From NCBI GenBank assembly GCA_017645785.1, contig JAGCNW010000045.1, positions 1 through 64,000 of the forward strand: DNA of 64,000 bases, given 5' to 3'. Of this stretch, positions 32,362 to 39,569 are shown piece after piece. Both the position numbers and the translations under genes were made by a program. Numbering within the stretch: the first letter of the stretch is position 1; each line of letters begins with the position of its first letter. Origin of the DNA: Treponema sp. Its GTDB lineage: Bacteria; Spirochaetota; Spirochaetia; Treponematales; Treponemataceae. A model generated the notes under the pieces. The model was not told where the DNA came from, did no database searches, and saw only the letters and a program-made list of their open reading frames with translations.

Positions 32362-33300
32362 ATGAGCGAAGAAAACCAAAAAAACGCGTTTACAATGTCC
32401 GGCGACAGCGACTTGGACGAATTGTATTTGTACGAAGCCTATCGAGAAGGCGTGCACAGGCTTCACTCAAGCGAATACCTTTTTGACTTTAAGACAGGAA
32501 AATACCATGCCTTTAGCGTGGCCCGCACAACGCCAGGCTTTTGGGCAGCCGACGGAAAAATAGTTGACGCGGTTCCAATCTTCCTTTCTAAATTTGACAA
32601 CGACGACCCATACCGCGCCTTGGTCCAAAAGCATTTGGACGAGGAATGGCTTAAAGAAAATTTGGCCGACGGCCACTTGGAAGAATTTGACTATTGCAGA
32701 AAAATCGACGGTACCGACCGCTGGTTTAGAATGGCCTTGACAGCCGTTTGCATGCAGCCTGGCGAAGACGTCCGCTTTGTAGTCATAGCCACAACTGACA
32801 TCACCGACTTGATAAGCGAACGCGAAAGAATGAGCGAAGAGCTGACAGTCACCAACGCAAGGCTCAAGCGCGAAATGTCAATTCTTCGCGCCTTTAAAAA
32901 CATCTACTTCATTTCGTTTTCGATTGACGTCAATTCCGAATTGGTGCATGTAATAGAAGCGCCAGAAGACTACAAGGATTTTGTCGAAAAGGTGAACGGA
33001 GACTTGCGCCAGACGATTCAAATGATGTCGCAAAATTTGGTCGCGCCGGAATACGCCGAAGGCTACGCAAAGTTTTTGGAGCCCCGCGACATCGACAAGC
33101 GCTTGCCCAATTCCAACTTGCTCACTTATGACTTTTTTACAAAAACAGGAATGTGGTGCCGCTGCCATTTGATTGTCGTTTCAAAAGACAAAAACAATAA
33201 AATCGAACTGGCGATTTGCGCCATTCAAAACATCACGGAAGAAAAAGAAAAGGAAATTCGCCTTAGACAAGCCTTGTCCGAAGCGAACGAGAAAAAATAA
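32362..33300 (+). CDS. PAS-domain protein without a visible output domain
   Basis: The 312-residue protein appears to have two PAS-type sensor modules. The first (about 30-160) ends with VRFVVIATTDITDL, the second (about 175-300) ends with IELAICAIQNITEEKEKEIR. A coiled linker lies between them (ERMSEELTVTNARLKREM). In Treponema such modules usually precede GGDEF or kinase domains, but here the protein stops after the second PAS. It may act as a partner that senses and passes a signal by interaction, or be a shortened cyclase. A TATAAT box (near 32330) and a GGGGG SD lie upstream. The his fusion begins 2 nt after its stop. Confidence 0.65.
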   Translation: MSEENQKNAFTMSGDSDLDELYLYEAYREGVHRLHSSEYLFDFKTGKYHAFSVARTTPGFWAADGKIVDAVPIFLSKFDNDDPYRALVQKHLDEEWLKENLADGHLEEFDYCRKIDGTDRWFRMALTAVCMQPGEDVRFVVIATTDITDLISERERMSEELTVTNARLKREMSILRAFKNIYFISFSIDVNSELVHVIEAPEDYKDFVEKVNGDLRQTIQMMSQNLVAPEYAEGYAKFLEPRDIDKRLPNSNLLTYDFFTKTGMWCRCHLIVVSKDKNNKIELAICAIQNITEEKEKEIRLRQALSEANEKK

Positions 33301-33302
33301 CT

Positions 33303-34601
33303 ATGGTAATTTCATCTATCGACTTAAAGGACGGCCATGTTGTCCAGTTAAAAAACGGAAAGGACTTGGTCTTGCAGCGCGACGACGCTGACGCGCTGAT
33401 CAACGAATTTAATTTTTACGGCGACGTCGCTGTAATCGACCTTGACGCCGCGATGGGCCACACAGACCTTAAGGGCAACACTGTCAACACGCCGCTTTTA
33501 AAAAGCCTTTTGCGCAAGGGCAATGTCCGCACAGGCGGCGGAGTTCGTTCCGTCAAGCGCGCCCGAGAGCTTGTAAGCCTTGGCGCCGAAAAAGTCATTG
33601 TCGGAAGCGCGGCCTTTAACGCCAACGCAAAGAGCGGCGGCGAAATTCTCAACACAGAATTTTTGCAAGAGCTTTGCGACGCGATTGGAAAACAGCGCGT
33701 CATAATTTCGGTTGACAGCATAAACGGAAACATCGCGGTAAAGGGCTGGACCGAAACGCTCTCCATTCCTCTTGTAGAAGCCGCCAAGGCCGCCGAAAAA
33801 TATTGCTCGGAACTTTTGTGGACTTGCGTGGAAAAAGAAGGCTGCATGCAGGGAACCGACATGGCCGCGGCAAAAGCATTGCGCGAAGCGGTTGCTTGCA
33901 AAGTCGTCGTCGCGGGCGGAGTTTCCACCATTGAAGAAATCGCCCAATTGGAGCGGCTGGGCTGCGACGTTCAGCTTGGCATGGCTCTTTACACAAACAA
34001 GGTTTCGCTCAAAGACTCTTTTATGGAATGCCTTGACTGGAAAAAAGTTGACGGAATGGTTCCCGTCATCGCGCAAAGCGTGAACGGCCAAGTCTTGATG
34101 ATGGGCTACTCAAACCGCGAGGCTTTTGAAAAAACTTTCGCGACAAAAAAACTTACATTCTGGAGCCGCACCCGCAACGTTCTTTGGACCAAGGGCGAAA
34201 CGAGCGGCCACTTTTTGGAAGTTCAAAAATTGCGCGTTGACTGCGACCGCGACACAGTTTTGGCGACTGTCGTTCCGCACGGAGGCGTTTGCCACACAGG
34301 AAGCTTCACTTGCTTTGGAGCGGAGGCCGATGAAGCGTCAAGCCTTGAACGCTTGTACCAAACAATCAGCGAACGATTCGCCAACCCCAAGCCCGGCTCT
34401 TACACCGCAACGCTTGACGCAAAGCGCGTCCGCGAAAAGGTTATGGAAGAGGCCGGCGAATTGTGCGAGGCTCCAGACCGCGAAGAAGCGGTTTGGGAAG
34501 CGGCGGACTTGCTTTACTTTGTGAGCGTCTTGATGTACCAAGGAAAAGTTTCTTGGAAAGACGTTCTCGATGAACTGGACCGCCGCCACAAAGAAAAATA
34601 G
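33303..34601 (+). CDS. Trifunctional HisA-HisI-HisE histidine biosynthesis protein
   Basis: The 432-residue protein joins three histidine enzymes. HisA (about 1-250): SSIDLKDGHVVQL with the catalytic Asp, VRTGGGVRS, ISVDSINGNIAVKGW, VVAGGVST. HisI cyclohydrolase (about 255-345): QVLMMGYSNREAF, LTFWSRTRNVLW, VDCDRDTVLA, GGVCHTG, with the metal-binding Asp/Cys set. HisE pyrophosphohydrolase (about 350-432): YTATLDAKRVREKVMEEAGEL, WEAADLLYF. These are steps 2, 3 and 4 on one chain. HisIE fusions are common; adding HisA is unusual. No other his gene is in the window. The start is 2 nt after the PAS gene's stop and the SD is weak, so translation is probably coupled. Confidence 0.9.
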   Translation: MVISSIDLKDGHVVQLKNGKDLVLQRDDADALINEFNFYGDVAVIDLDAAMGHTDLKGNTVNTPLLKSLLRKGNVRTGGGVRSVKRARELVSLGAEKVIVGSAAFNANAKSGGEILNTEFLQELCDAIGKQRVIISVDSINGNIAVKGWTETLSIPLVEAAKAAEKYCSELLWTCVEKEGCMQGTDMAAAKALREAVACKVVVAGGVSTIEEIAQLERLGCDVQLGMALYTNKVSLKDSFMECLDWKKVDGMVPVIAQSVNGQVLMMGYSNREAFEKTFATKKLTFWSRTRNVLWTKGETSGHFLEVQKLRVDCDRDTVLATVVPHGGVCHTGSFTCFGAEADEASSLERLYQTISERFANPKPGSYTATLDAKRVREKVMEEAGELCEAPDREEAVWEAADLLYFVSVLMYQGKVSWKDVLDELDRRHKEK

Positions 34602-34618
34602 AAACGATTGTAAAAAAG

Positions 34619-34680
34619 ATTCCCGCGTCGCGCGCGGGAATGACAAGTGTGTCATGTTCGGGCTTGCCCCGGACATCTTT
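34619..34680. repeat. Inverted repeats between convergent genes (REP-like, possible terminator)
   Basis: ATTCCCGCG (34619-34627) pairs with CGCGGGAAT (34633-34641), and a second, imperfect stem follows (TGTTCGGG...CCCCGGACA, about 34653-34674) ending in ATCTTTT. The pair of GC-rich stems resembles a dispersed hairpin element and sits exactly between the convergent his fusion and birA, where it could also stop both transcripts. The open frame reading through it on the minus strand is not a gene. Confidence 0.6.
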
Positions 34681-34682
34681 TG

Positions 34683-35537
34683 TCAAATCTTAATTGAAAT
34701 TTCGCCGCTGGAAAGGGCGCGCTCGCTTCCGTCGTCAAGGCGGACTAGCAGGCGCGCTTCTTTGTCTATGCCAATGGCTGTGGCCGCGTAGGCGGATTTG
34801 TCGTCTCCGATTACAGGAATCACCGTTATTTCTTTTCCGATTACAAAGGAGCGTGCGGCATACTCAGCGGCCGCCGTCTCCCACACATCCGCGCTTTGCT
34901 CGCAGCCTTGCAACAAGCCAAAAAGTTTTTGCGAAATGTCGCGCGCCAATTCCATGCGAATGTCGCTGGCGCGATTTGCGGCCTTGCAATCGGTTGAGGC
35001 GGCCGCTTCTTGGGCTTGCGCGCAATTTTTGCCCTGCGAAAAATCTTTGGACTCGCCAAAACTGTCGGGGCGGCCAAGAATCGAGCCTGCCCTATTGGCG
35101 ATGTCCGCCGGAAAATCGCTTGGATAAATGTTAATGCCGATTCCGATTGCGGCCGCGTCGATTTTGCCTTGCGCGCCAATATGGCCTTCTGCCAGTATGC
35201 CGCAAACTTTTTTTCCAGCGACATAAATGTCGTTGACCCATTTTATTTTTGCGTCAACGTTAAAAAGTTCCTCTAGCGAACGGCAGACAGCGACAGCGGC
35301 CGCGGCTGTCAATTTGGCTGGCGCTTGGATTGGATTTTTTGGCGCGTGGATGGCTGTAAAATAAATTCCTGTTTTGGGCGGAGAATAAAAGGCGCGGTTC
35401 AGGCGGCCCCGGCCCGCGCTTTGTTCGTCGGCGGCGACAACTGTTTGGTCAAGGTCGCGAAGGTTTTGCTCCGCGTCAAGAAGGCGCAGGGCGTGGGCGT
35501 TTGTGGAATCGATTGTTTTAAAATGAATGAAATTCAT
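34683..35537 (-). CDS. birA: Biotin-[acetyl-CoA carboxylase] ligase (no DNA-binding domain)
   Basis: The 284-residue protein has the biotin-ligase motifs SAGRGRLNRAFYSPP, IKWVNDIYVAGKKVCGILAE and GIGINIYP, followed by the small C-terminal SH3-like part. The N-terminal wHTH of bifunctional BirA is absent, so it is a pure enzyme that biotinylates carboxylase subunits. The ATG at 35537 starts right before the conserved FIHFKTIDSTN; longer frames have no homology. A 35-40-residue Ala/Ser-rich insertion (about 168-205) is unusual. It is the last gene of a leftward set after the PII gene. Confidence 0.9.
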   Translation of the reverse strand: MNFIHFKTIDSTNAHALRLLDAEQNLRDLDQTVVAADEQSAGRGRLNRAFYSPPKTGIYFTAIHAPKNPIQAPAKLTAAAAVAVCRSLEELFNVDAKIKWVNDIYVAGKKVCGILAEGHIGAQGKIDAAAIGIGINIYPSDFPADIANRAGSILGRPDSFGESKDFSQGKNCAQAQEAAASTDCKAANRASDIRMELARDISQKLFGLLQGCEQSADVWETAAAEYAARSFVIGKEITVIPVIGDDKSAYAATAIGIDKEARLLVRLDDGSERALSSGEISIKI

Positions 35538-35586
35538 GGCGTCAACCTGCGCGCGGGCCGAATCTTGGGCTTGCAAGGCCTTGCGG

Positions 35587-36234
35587 CTACTTTTTTCCAA
35601 GGAGCGAAAAGTCGTTGGCTGTGGCGGTAAAAATGACGCCGCTTCCGCCCTTTGAAAGGCATTCAAGATTTTGAATCGCCTCCACCACCGCGGGAGCCTT
35701 GTCGTTTGGGGCAAGGATTATCAGCATTTCTTTTTCGGGAACGATTTCCACGCCAAAAAATTTCTCGTCGCCTTCTTTTGCAGTTCCGCGGCCGCCGACA
35801 ACCGTTCCTCCACCGGCGCCGGCGCTTCTTGCGGCTGCCATAGCGTCTTCGGCGTAACCCTTGTTGACGATGACATTGATCATTTGATAAGAATTATTGT
35901 TTGGCATGGACTTTTCCTCCAATGAAAAATTGCTCTTGCTTCCGCTCTTGATAAAAGCGTTTGTGTCAATCGTAAAAAGGACGCCGGCGCGGCCTTTCTT
36001 TTTTTGGCACTCCTCTATAATCTCCTCTCTAACGGCGGCCTCAACGTTTTCGGGAACGACCGTCAAAAGAATTTCTTTTGAACTGTCGCCAAAGCCCAAA
36101 AGCGAAAGAACGCTGCTCGGGGCCGTTCCGCGCCCGGGGATTATGGTTCCTCCCGGAGCGCCGGCGTCTTTTGCCGCTTGGTAAATCGCGTCGCCTTGTC
36201 CGCTTGGAACAATGACGGTCATCAGCTTGAACAT
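35587..36234 (-). CDS. Tandem PII-like signalling protein
   Basis: The 215-residue protein has two PII/GlnB-like domains (about 1-105 and 113-215). Each shows the GAPGGT/GAGGGT plus GRGTA segment before the T-loop and a beta strand ILLTVVPE/MLIILAPN. PII proteins bind nucleotides and control partner transporters by the T-loop; here the partner is probably the DUF1538 protein encoded 1 nt upstream. At the start of the second domain the DNA has GGAGG followed 8 nt later by ATG (35907), so that domain may also be made alone (106 residues). This suggests a recent merger of two adjacent genes. Confidence 0.85.
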   Translation of the reverse strand: MFKLMTVIVPSGQGDAIYQAAKDAGAPGGTIIPGRGTAPSSVLSLLGFGDSSKEILLTVVPENVEAAVREEIIEECQKKKGRAGVLFTIDTNAFIKSGSKSNFSLEEKSMPNNNSYQMINVIVNKGYAEDAMAAARSAGAGGGTVVGGRGTAKEGDEKFFGVEIVPEKEMLIILAPNDKAPAVVEAIQNLECLSKGGSGVIFTATANDFSLLGKK

Positions 36235-36235
36235 T

Positions 36236-37732
36236 TTATTGGGCCTCCTTTTTTGTTTTTTGTTTGGTCTTGTAAATGATTCCCATTATTTGAATCGCGG
36301 ACAAGGGCATCATGGCAACCAGCGCTATAACGCCAAAAGAGTCCGCGGGATTTGCCGCAGCCGCTCCGATTGTAAAGGACAAAATAAAAGTTGAAGTAAG
36401 CGGCCCCGAGGCGACTCCGCCGGAGTCAAATGCGATTCCAGTCCAAAGGGGCGGACAAAAAATCATCAACAACATGCTGACGGAATAGCCCGCGACCAAA
36501 ATCCATTTTATGTTAAAATTGAACGCGTTTGAAAGCAAGGCGATCGCGATGGCCAGAGCGGTTCCCGCGCTGAGAAAAACAAGAAGGGCCTTGCGCTTTA
36601 TCGTTCCGCCCGAGACTCGTTCCACTTGCTCGCTCAAAACCCAAACCGCAGGCTCCGCGCAAACAATCACCGCGCCAAAAACGATTCCTGTCGCAAGCAA
36701 AAGAAGGAGCCAAGGAAGTCCGCGATGGCTTGCCAACGCTCCAAGAATTTTTCCAAGCTCATTGCCCGCGTCGCTAAAGCCGCCGTTCACTCCCGTCAAA
36801 AAAATCGCAAGGCCAAAATAAGCGTAAACAAAGCCGATCAAAATGCGAATCGTTTGTCGCGCGGTCATTCTCAAAAGCGCGATTTGAAAAATCACGAACA
36901 AAACAAAAAGGGGCAAGATCGCGTAAAGGGATTCGCGCAAAAAAACCGGAAAGATGTTTGCGAACGGCAAAAATATCTTTGCAAAGATTCCGGCTTGCGA
37001 CAATGTTTCTATTTGCGCCACTGCGATTTCTTGCATAAAATTTTGCGGCGCGCGGATAAAAATTGAATAGGCAAAGACAGCCATAACAGGTCCTACGCTC
37101 GCAGTTCCTGTAAGGCCAAAAGACGAATCGCTTTGCTTTGACGAGCGGACCGCCGAAACGCCCAAACCAAGGGACATTATAAAGGGAACAGTCATAGGCC
37201 CGGTAGTCGCTCCGCCGGAATCAAAAGCGATTCCCCAAAAATTTTGCGGAGCGAAAAAGGCCATCGCAAAAAGCAGGGAATAGAAAACAAAGAAAAAAAT
37301 CTTTATCGGAAAATTTAAAATTGTCCGCAACAAGCCCAAGAGCAAGAAGATTCCCACTCCGCCGGCGATAAAGAAAGTGAACGCGGCCTTGTTGACAAAG
37401 GGAAAAATTTCTTTCACTTGGTCGCCAAAAACTTGAATGTCCGGCTCGGCCGCGGTCACGATAAAGCCGATCACAAAGGCGCAAGAAAGCAAGAGCGCGA
37501 GATTTTTCTTGGCGACCAAGGCGGAGCCGCAACGCTCCCCCATCGGCTCGATTCCCATTCCCACGCCCATCAAAAAAACAGTCAAGCCAAAAATCAAAAG
37601 AAGGCCGCCTACGACAAAGCGCGCGAGCAAAGTCTTTTCCAAGGGAACTATTGTAAGACCCAAAACGAGAACAATTGCTATGACAGGAAAAACTGACTTT
37701 GCCGTTTCCTTGAATTTGGCCGAAATGTCCAT
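36236..37732 (-). CDS. DUF1538 membrane protein (two-repeat transporter-like)
   Basis: The 498-residue protein has about 12 hydrophobic segments and two homologous halves. Each half has an FxGxxGMG or FLTGVNGG region, an AEP motif (TAAEPDIQV, CAEPAVWV) and a GIAFDSGG(A/V) loop with TGPMT or SGPLT. These loops look like re-entrant substrate- or ion-binding elements. DUF1538 proteins commonly sit beside PII-like genes, as here (1-nt spacing), so a PII-regulated transporter is the best guess. The substrate is unknown. It lies 7 nt downstream of the hydrolase gene. Confidence 0.85.
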   Translation of the reverse strand: MDISAKFKETAKSVFPVIAIVLVLGLTIVPLEKTLLARFVVGGLLLIFGLTVFLMGVGMGIEPMGERCGSALVAKKNLALLLSCAFVIGFIVTAAEPDIQVFGDQVKEIFPFVNKAAFTFFIAGGVGIFLLLGLLRTILNFPIKIFFFVFYSLLFAMAFFAPQNFWGIAFDSGGATTGPMTVPFIMSLGLGVSAVRSSKQSDSSFGLTGTASVGPVMAVFAYSIFIRAPQNFMQEIAVAQIETLSQAGIFAKIFLPFANIFPVFLRESLYAILPLFVLFVIFQIALLRMTARQTIRILIGFVYAYFGLAIFLTGVNGGFSDAGNELGKILGALASHRGLPWLLLLLATGIVFGAVIVCAEPAVWVLSEQVERVSGGTIKRKALLVFLSAGTALAIAIALLSNAFNFNIKWILVAGYSVSMLLMIFCPPLWTGIAFDSGGVASGPLTSTFILSFTIGAAAANPADSFGVIALVAMMPLSAIQIMGIIYKTKQKTKKEAQ

Positions 37733-37739
37733 CTAAGCG

Positions 37740-39299
37740 CTATTTTATTGCAATTGCCGCCTTAACGCAAGCGGCGAATTCTTTTGGCGAGTCAAACTGC
37801 GGAGAGTGTCCGCAACCTTCAAGCAGCGTCAAAGTTTTTGCGGGAGCGGAAATTTTTTCTTTGTACTCCTCCACCAGCGCGACGGGGCAAATCCAATCTT
37901 CCGAGCCGGAGATAAAATGAACGGGCATTTGATAAGCCGTTTCCTTTTCAAAAGCGTTAAAGCTTAGCGTGTAGTCAAACAGTTGTTTGTTAAGCTGAAT
38001 GTATTCGTCAAAAGCCATCATTTGCATAAACCAAGCCATATCGAGCGTTCCGTAATACGGAGAGCTCAATCCTTTCCAAGCGACGTTCGCCTCTTTTGGA
38101 ACGGGATGATATTTTGAAACCGCCGCCCTAACCGAAAGCATATTCAAAAGGCTTTTGTCCGCCATATAAGCGCCATGCGCTTTTTGCATTTCACTTGTGT
38201 CACCGCCAGCCGCCTGGGCTTTTTTTAAAGCGTCCTGGTAGCTCAGTTCGTCTCCGCTTGCAAGCGAAACGAACTGGCCGACCGCAACGAAAGCCGACAC
38301 TTTTTCGGGATGGAAAAGAGCGTACTGGCTTCCGACAATCGTTCCGTATGAATGAGCCAAAATAATAACCTTGTCTTGGTTGAACCTTTTTCGCGCCCAG
38401 TCAACGAGCTGGTCCAAGTCCTTTTGAGTTTGGTCAAAAGTCGCGGTCTGATTTTGCGGGTCGATATTTTTGTTTTTGTAATAGGTTCTTCCGCAACCCC
38501 GCTGGTCCCAGCCGATTAATGTGTAACTGTCCATAAGAAAGTCCGCGTAAGAAGACATCGCCATTACGTCGGAAAAAGCGGGGCCACCGTGCAAGTAAAT
38601 GATCACAGGATTTGAAACGCTTTTTCCTGTGACCAAAAGGTATTGCTCTTGGCCGCCAAGATTTATGTAAACCTGTTCGTCCACGCCGCCCCAAAAATTG
38701 GCGTAATGCCGAGCGTACTTTGCGTTCCTGACGCCAATTGCAACTACAAGCGGAACAAAAAGCAGCGCGAGTATTGCGATTCCGACCCCCCTAAAAATTT
38801 TGACAACAAGACGGCGTTTTTGCGCGGGGCCAAAAGCTTCTTTTTGATGCGCAAGGTGAATTCCTATGTGGCCGATTCCAAGAATGATCGAGGCGCAAAC
38901 CATCAAAATGTTCGTTCCGTAAATTCCAAGAAGAAAAAAGGCCAAGACCGGGAGCGACGCTCCGGCGACAGGAAAAAATAGAAATTTTTTGTATTGGTCG
39001 CGCATTGTCTTTGGGCTTTTAAAATAGCGGATCCAGTAAAGCTCATAAAAAATCATAAGAAGGAACGACGCCAAAAGCCACAAAGTCCAAGGCGTCAACG
39101 GCCTTAAATTAAAATCGCAAAAAATCACGGCAAAGACGCTTGCCAAGATTTCCCCGGCGCGCTCAAAAGCGCCCAATATTTTATTTTCGCCAGAGACGTA
39201 TTTTTCATAATCCTTGGGCTTGTTTTTTGCCCAAATAATGTTCGGAACAAACAACATCAAAAGGTAAATAAGCCCGACATAAGAAAAACCAAAACGCAT
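37740..39299 (-). CDS. Membrane protein with C-terminal alpha/beta hydrolase domain
   Basis: The ATG at 39299 follows CGGAGG, giving 519 residues. The N-terminal part (about 1-200) has five or six membrane segments. The C-terminal part (about 215-519) is an alpha/beta hydrolase of the proline-iminopeptidase type: LHGGPAFSD (oxyanion), GWDQRGCGRTY, AHSYGTIVG (nucleophile Ser) and GCGHSPQF (His). It could be a membrane-anchored peptidase or lipase. It is first in a leftward set with the DUF1538, PII and birA genes. Membrane-hydrolase fusions of this sort are unusual; the substrate is unknown. Confidence 0.83.
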   Translation of the reverse strand: MRFGFSYVGLIYLLMLFVPNIIWAKNKPKDYEKYVSGENKILGAFERAGEILASVFAVIFCDFNLRPLTPWTLWLLASFLLMIFYELYWIRYFKSPKTMRDQYKKFLFFPVAGASLPVLAFFLLGIYGTNILMVCASIILGIGHIGIHLAHQKEAFGPAQKRRLVVKIFRGVGIAILALLFVPLVVAIGVRNAKYARHYANFWGGVDEQVYINLGGQEQYLLVTGKSVSNPVIIYLHGGPAFSDVMAMSSYADFLMDSYTLIGWDQRGCGRTYYKNKNIDPQNQTATFDQTQKDLDQLVDWARKRFNQDKVIILAHSYGTIVGSQYALFHPEKVSAFVAVGQFVSLASGDELSYQDALKKAQAAGGDTSEMQKAHGAYMADKSLLNMLSVRAAVSKYHPVPKEANVAWKGLSSPYYGTLDMAWFMQMMAFDEYIQLNKQLFDYTLSFNAFEKETAYQMPVHFISGSEDWICPVALVEEYKEKISAPAKTLTLLEGCGHSPQFDSPKEFAACVKAAIAIK

Positions 39300-39441
39300 T
39301 CTATTCTTCCTCCGAAAAAGCCATTTCATTCTACAATTTTTTGCAGCTTTAGTCAAAAACATCTCAGGCAGCGTCTGAAAGACGCGGTGAAACAACTCGA
39401 AACACCGATTACGGTCTTGCAAAAAAAATTACGAGTTGCCC

Positions 39442-39468
39442 TTGACACAAAGCGCGGAATCCTATAAA
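39442..39468 (+). promoter_or_regulatory. Promoter and leader of the DEAD-box helicase gene
   Basis: TTGACA (39442-39447) is followed by TATAAA (39463-39468; 15-bp spacer, or TAAACT with 17 bp). The mRNA leader of about 95 nt then holds a 10-codon open frame (39491-39523) and a weak AAGGG...CCCT stem. This long leader is compatible with post-transcriptional control, as seen for cold-shock helicases. The 39300-39441 stretch upstream shows no gene. Confidence 0.55.
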
Positions 39469-39569
39469 CTACGGCTCTATTTTATTGAGTATGCGCGCAG
39501 GGCCATTCTGTGTGAAAGGGTAACAAGGATTCTTTTCCCTATAGTGGCAAAACGCGCTATGGGGACATT

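Noticed and set aside
34441..34686. Leftward open frame through the REP-like hairpins, of a kind often listed as hypothetical
   Set aside because: The reading frame is produced by the repeat and overlaps the end of the his fusion; no SD or family.
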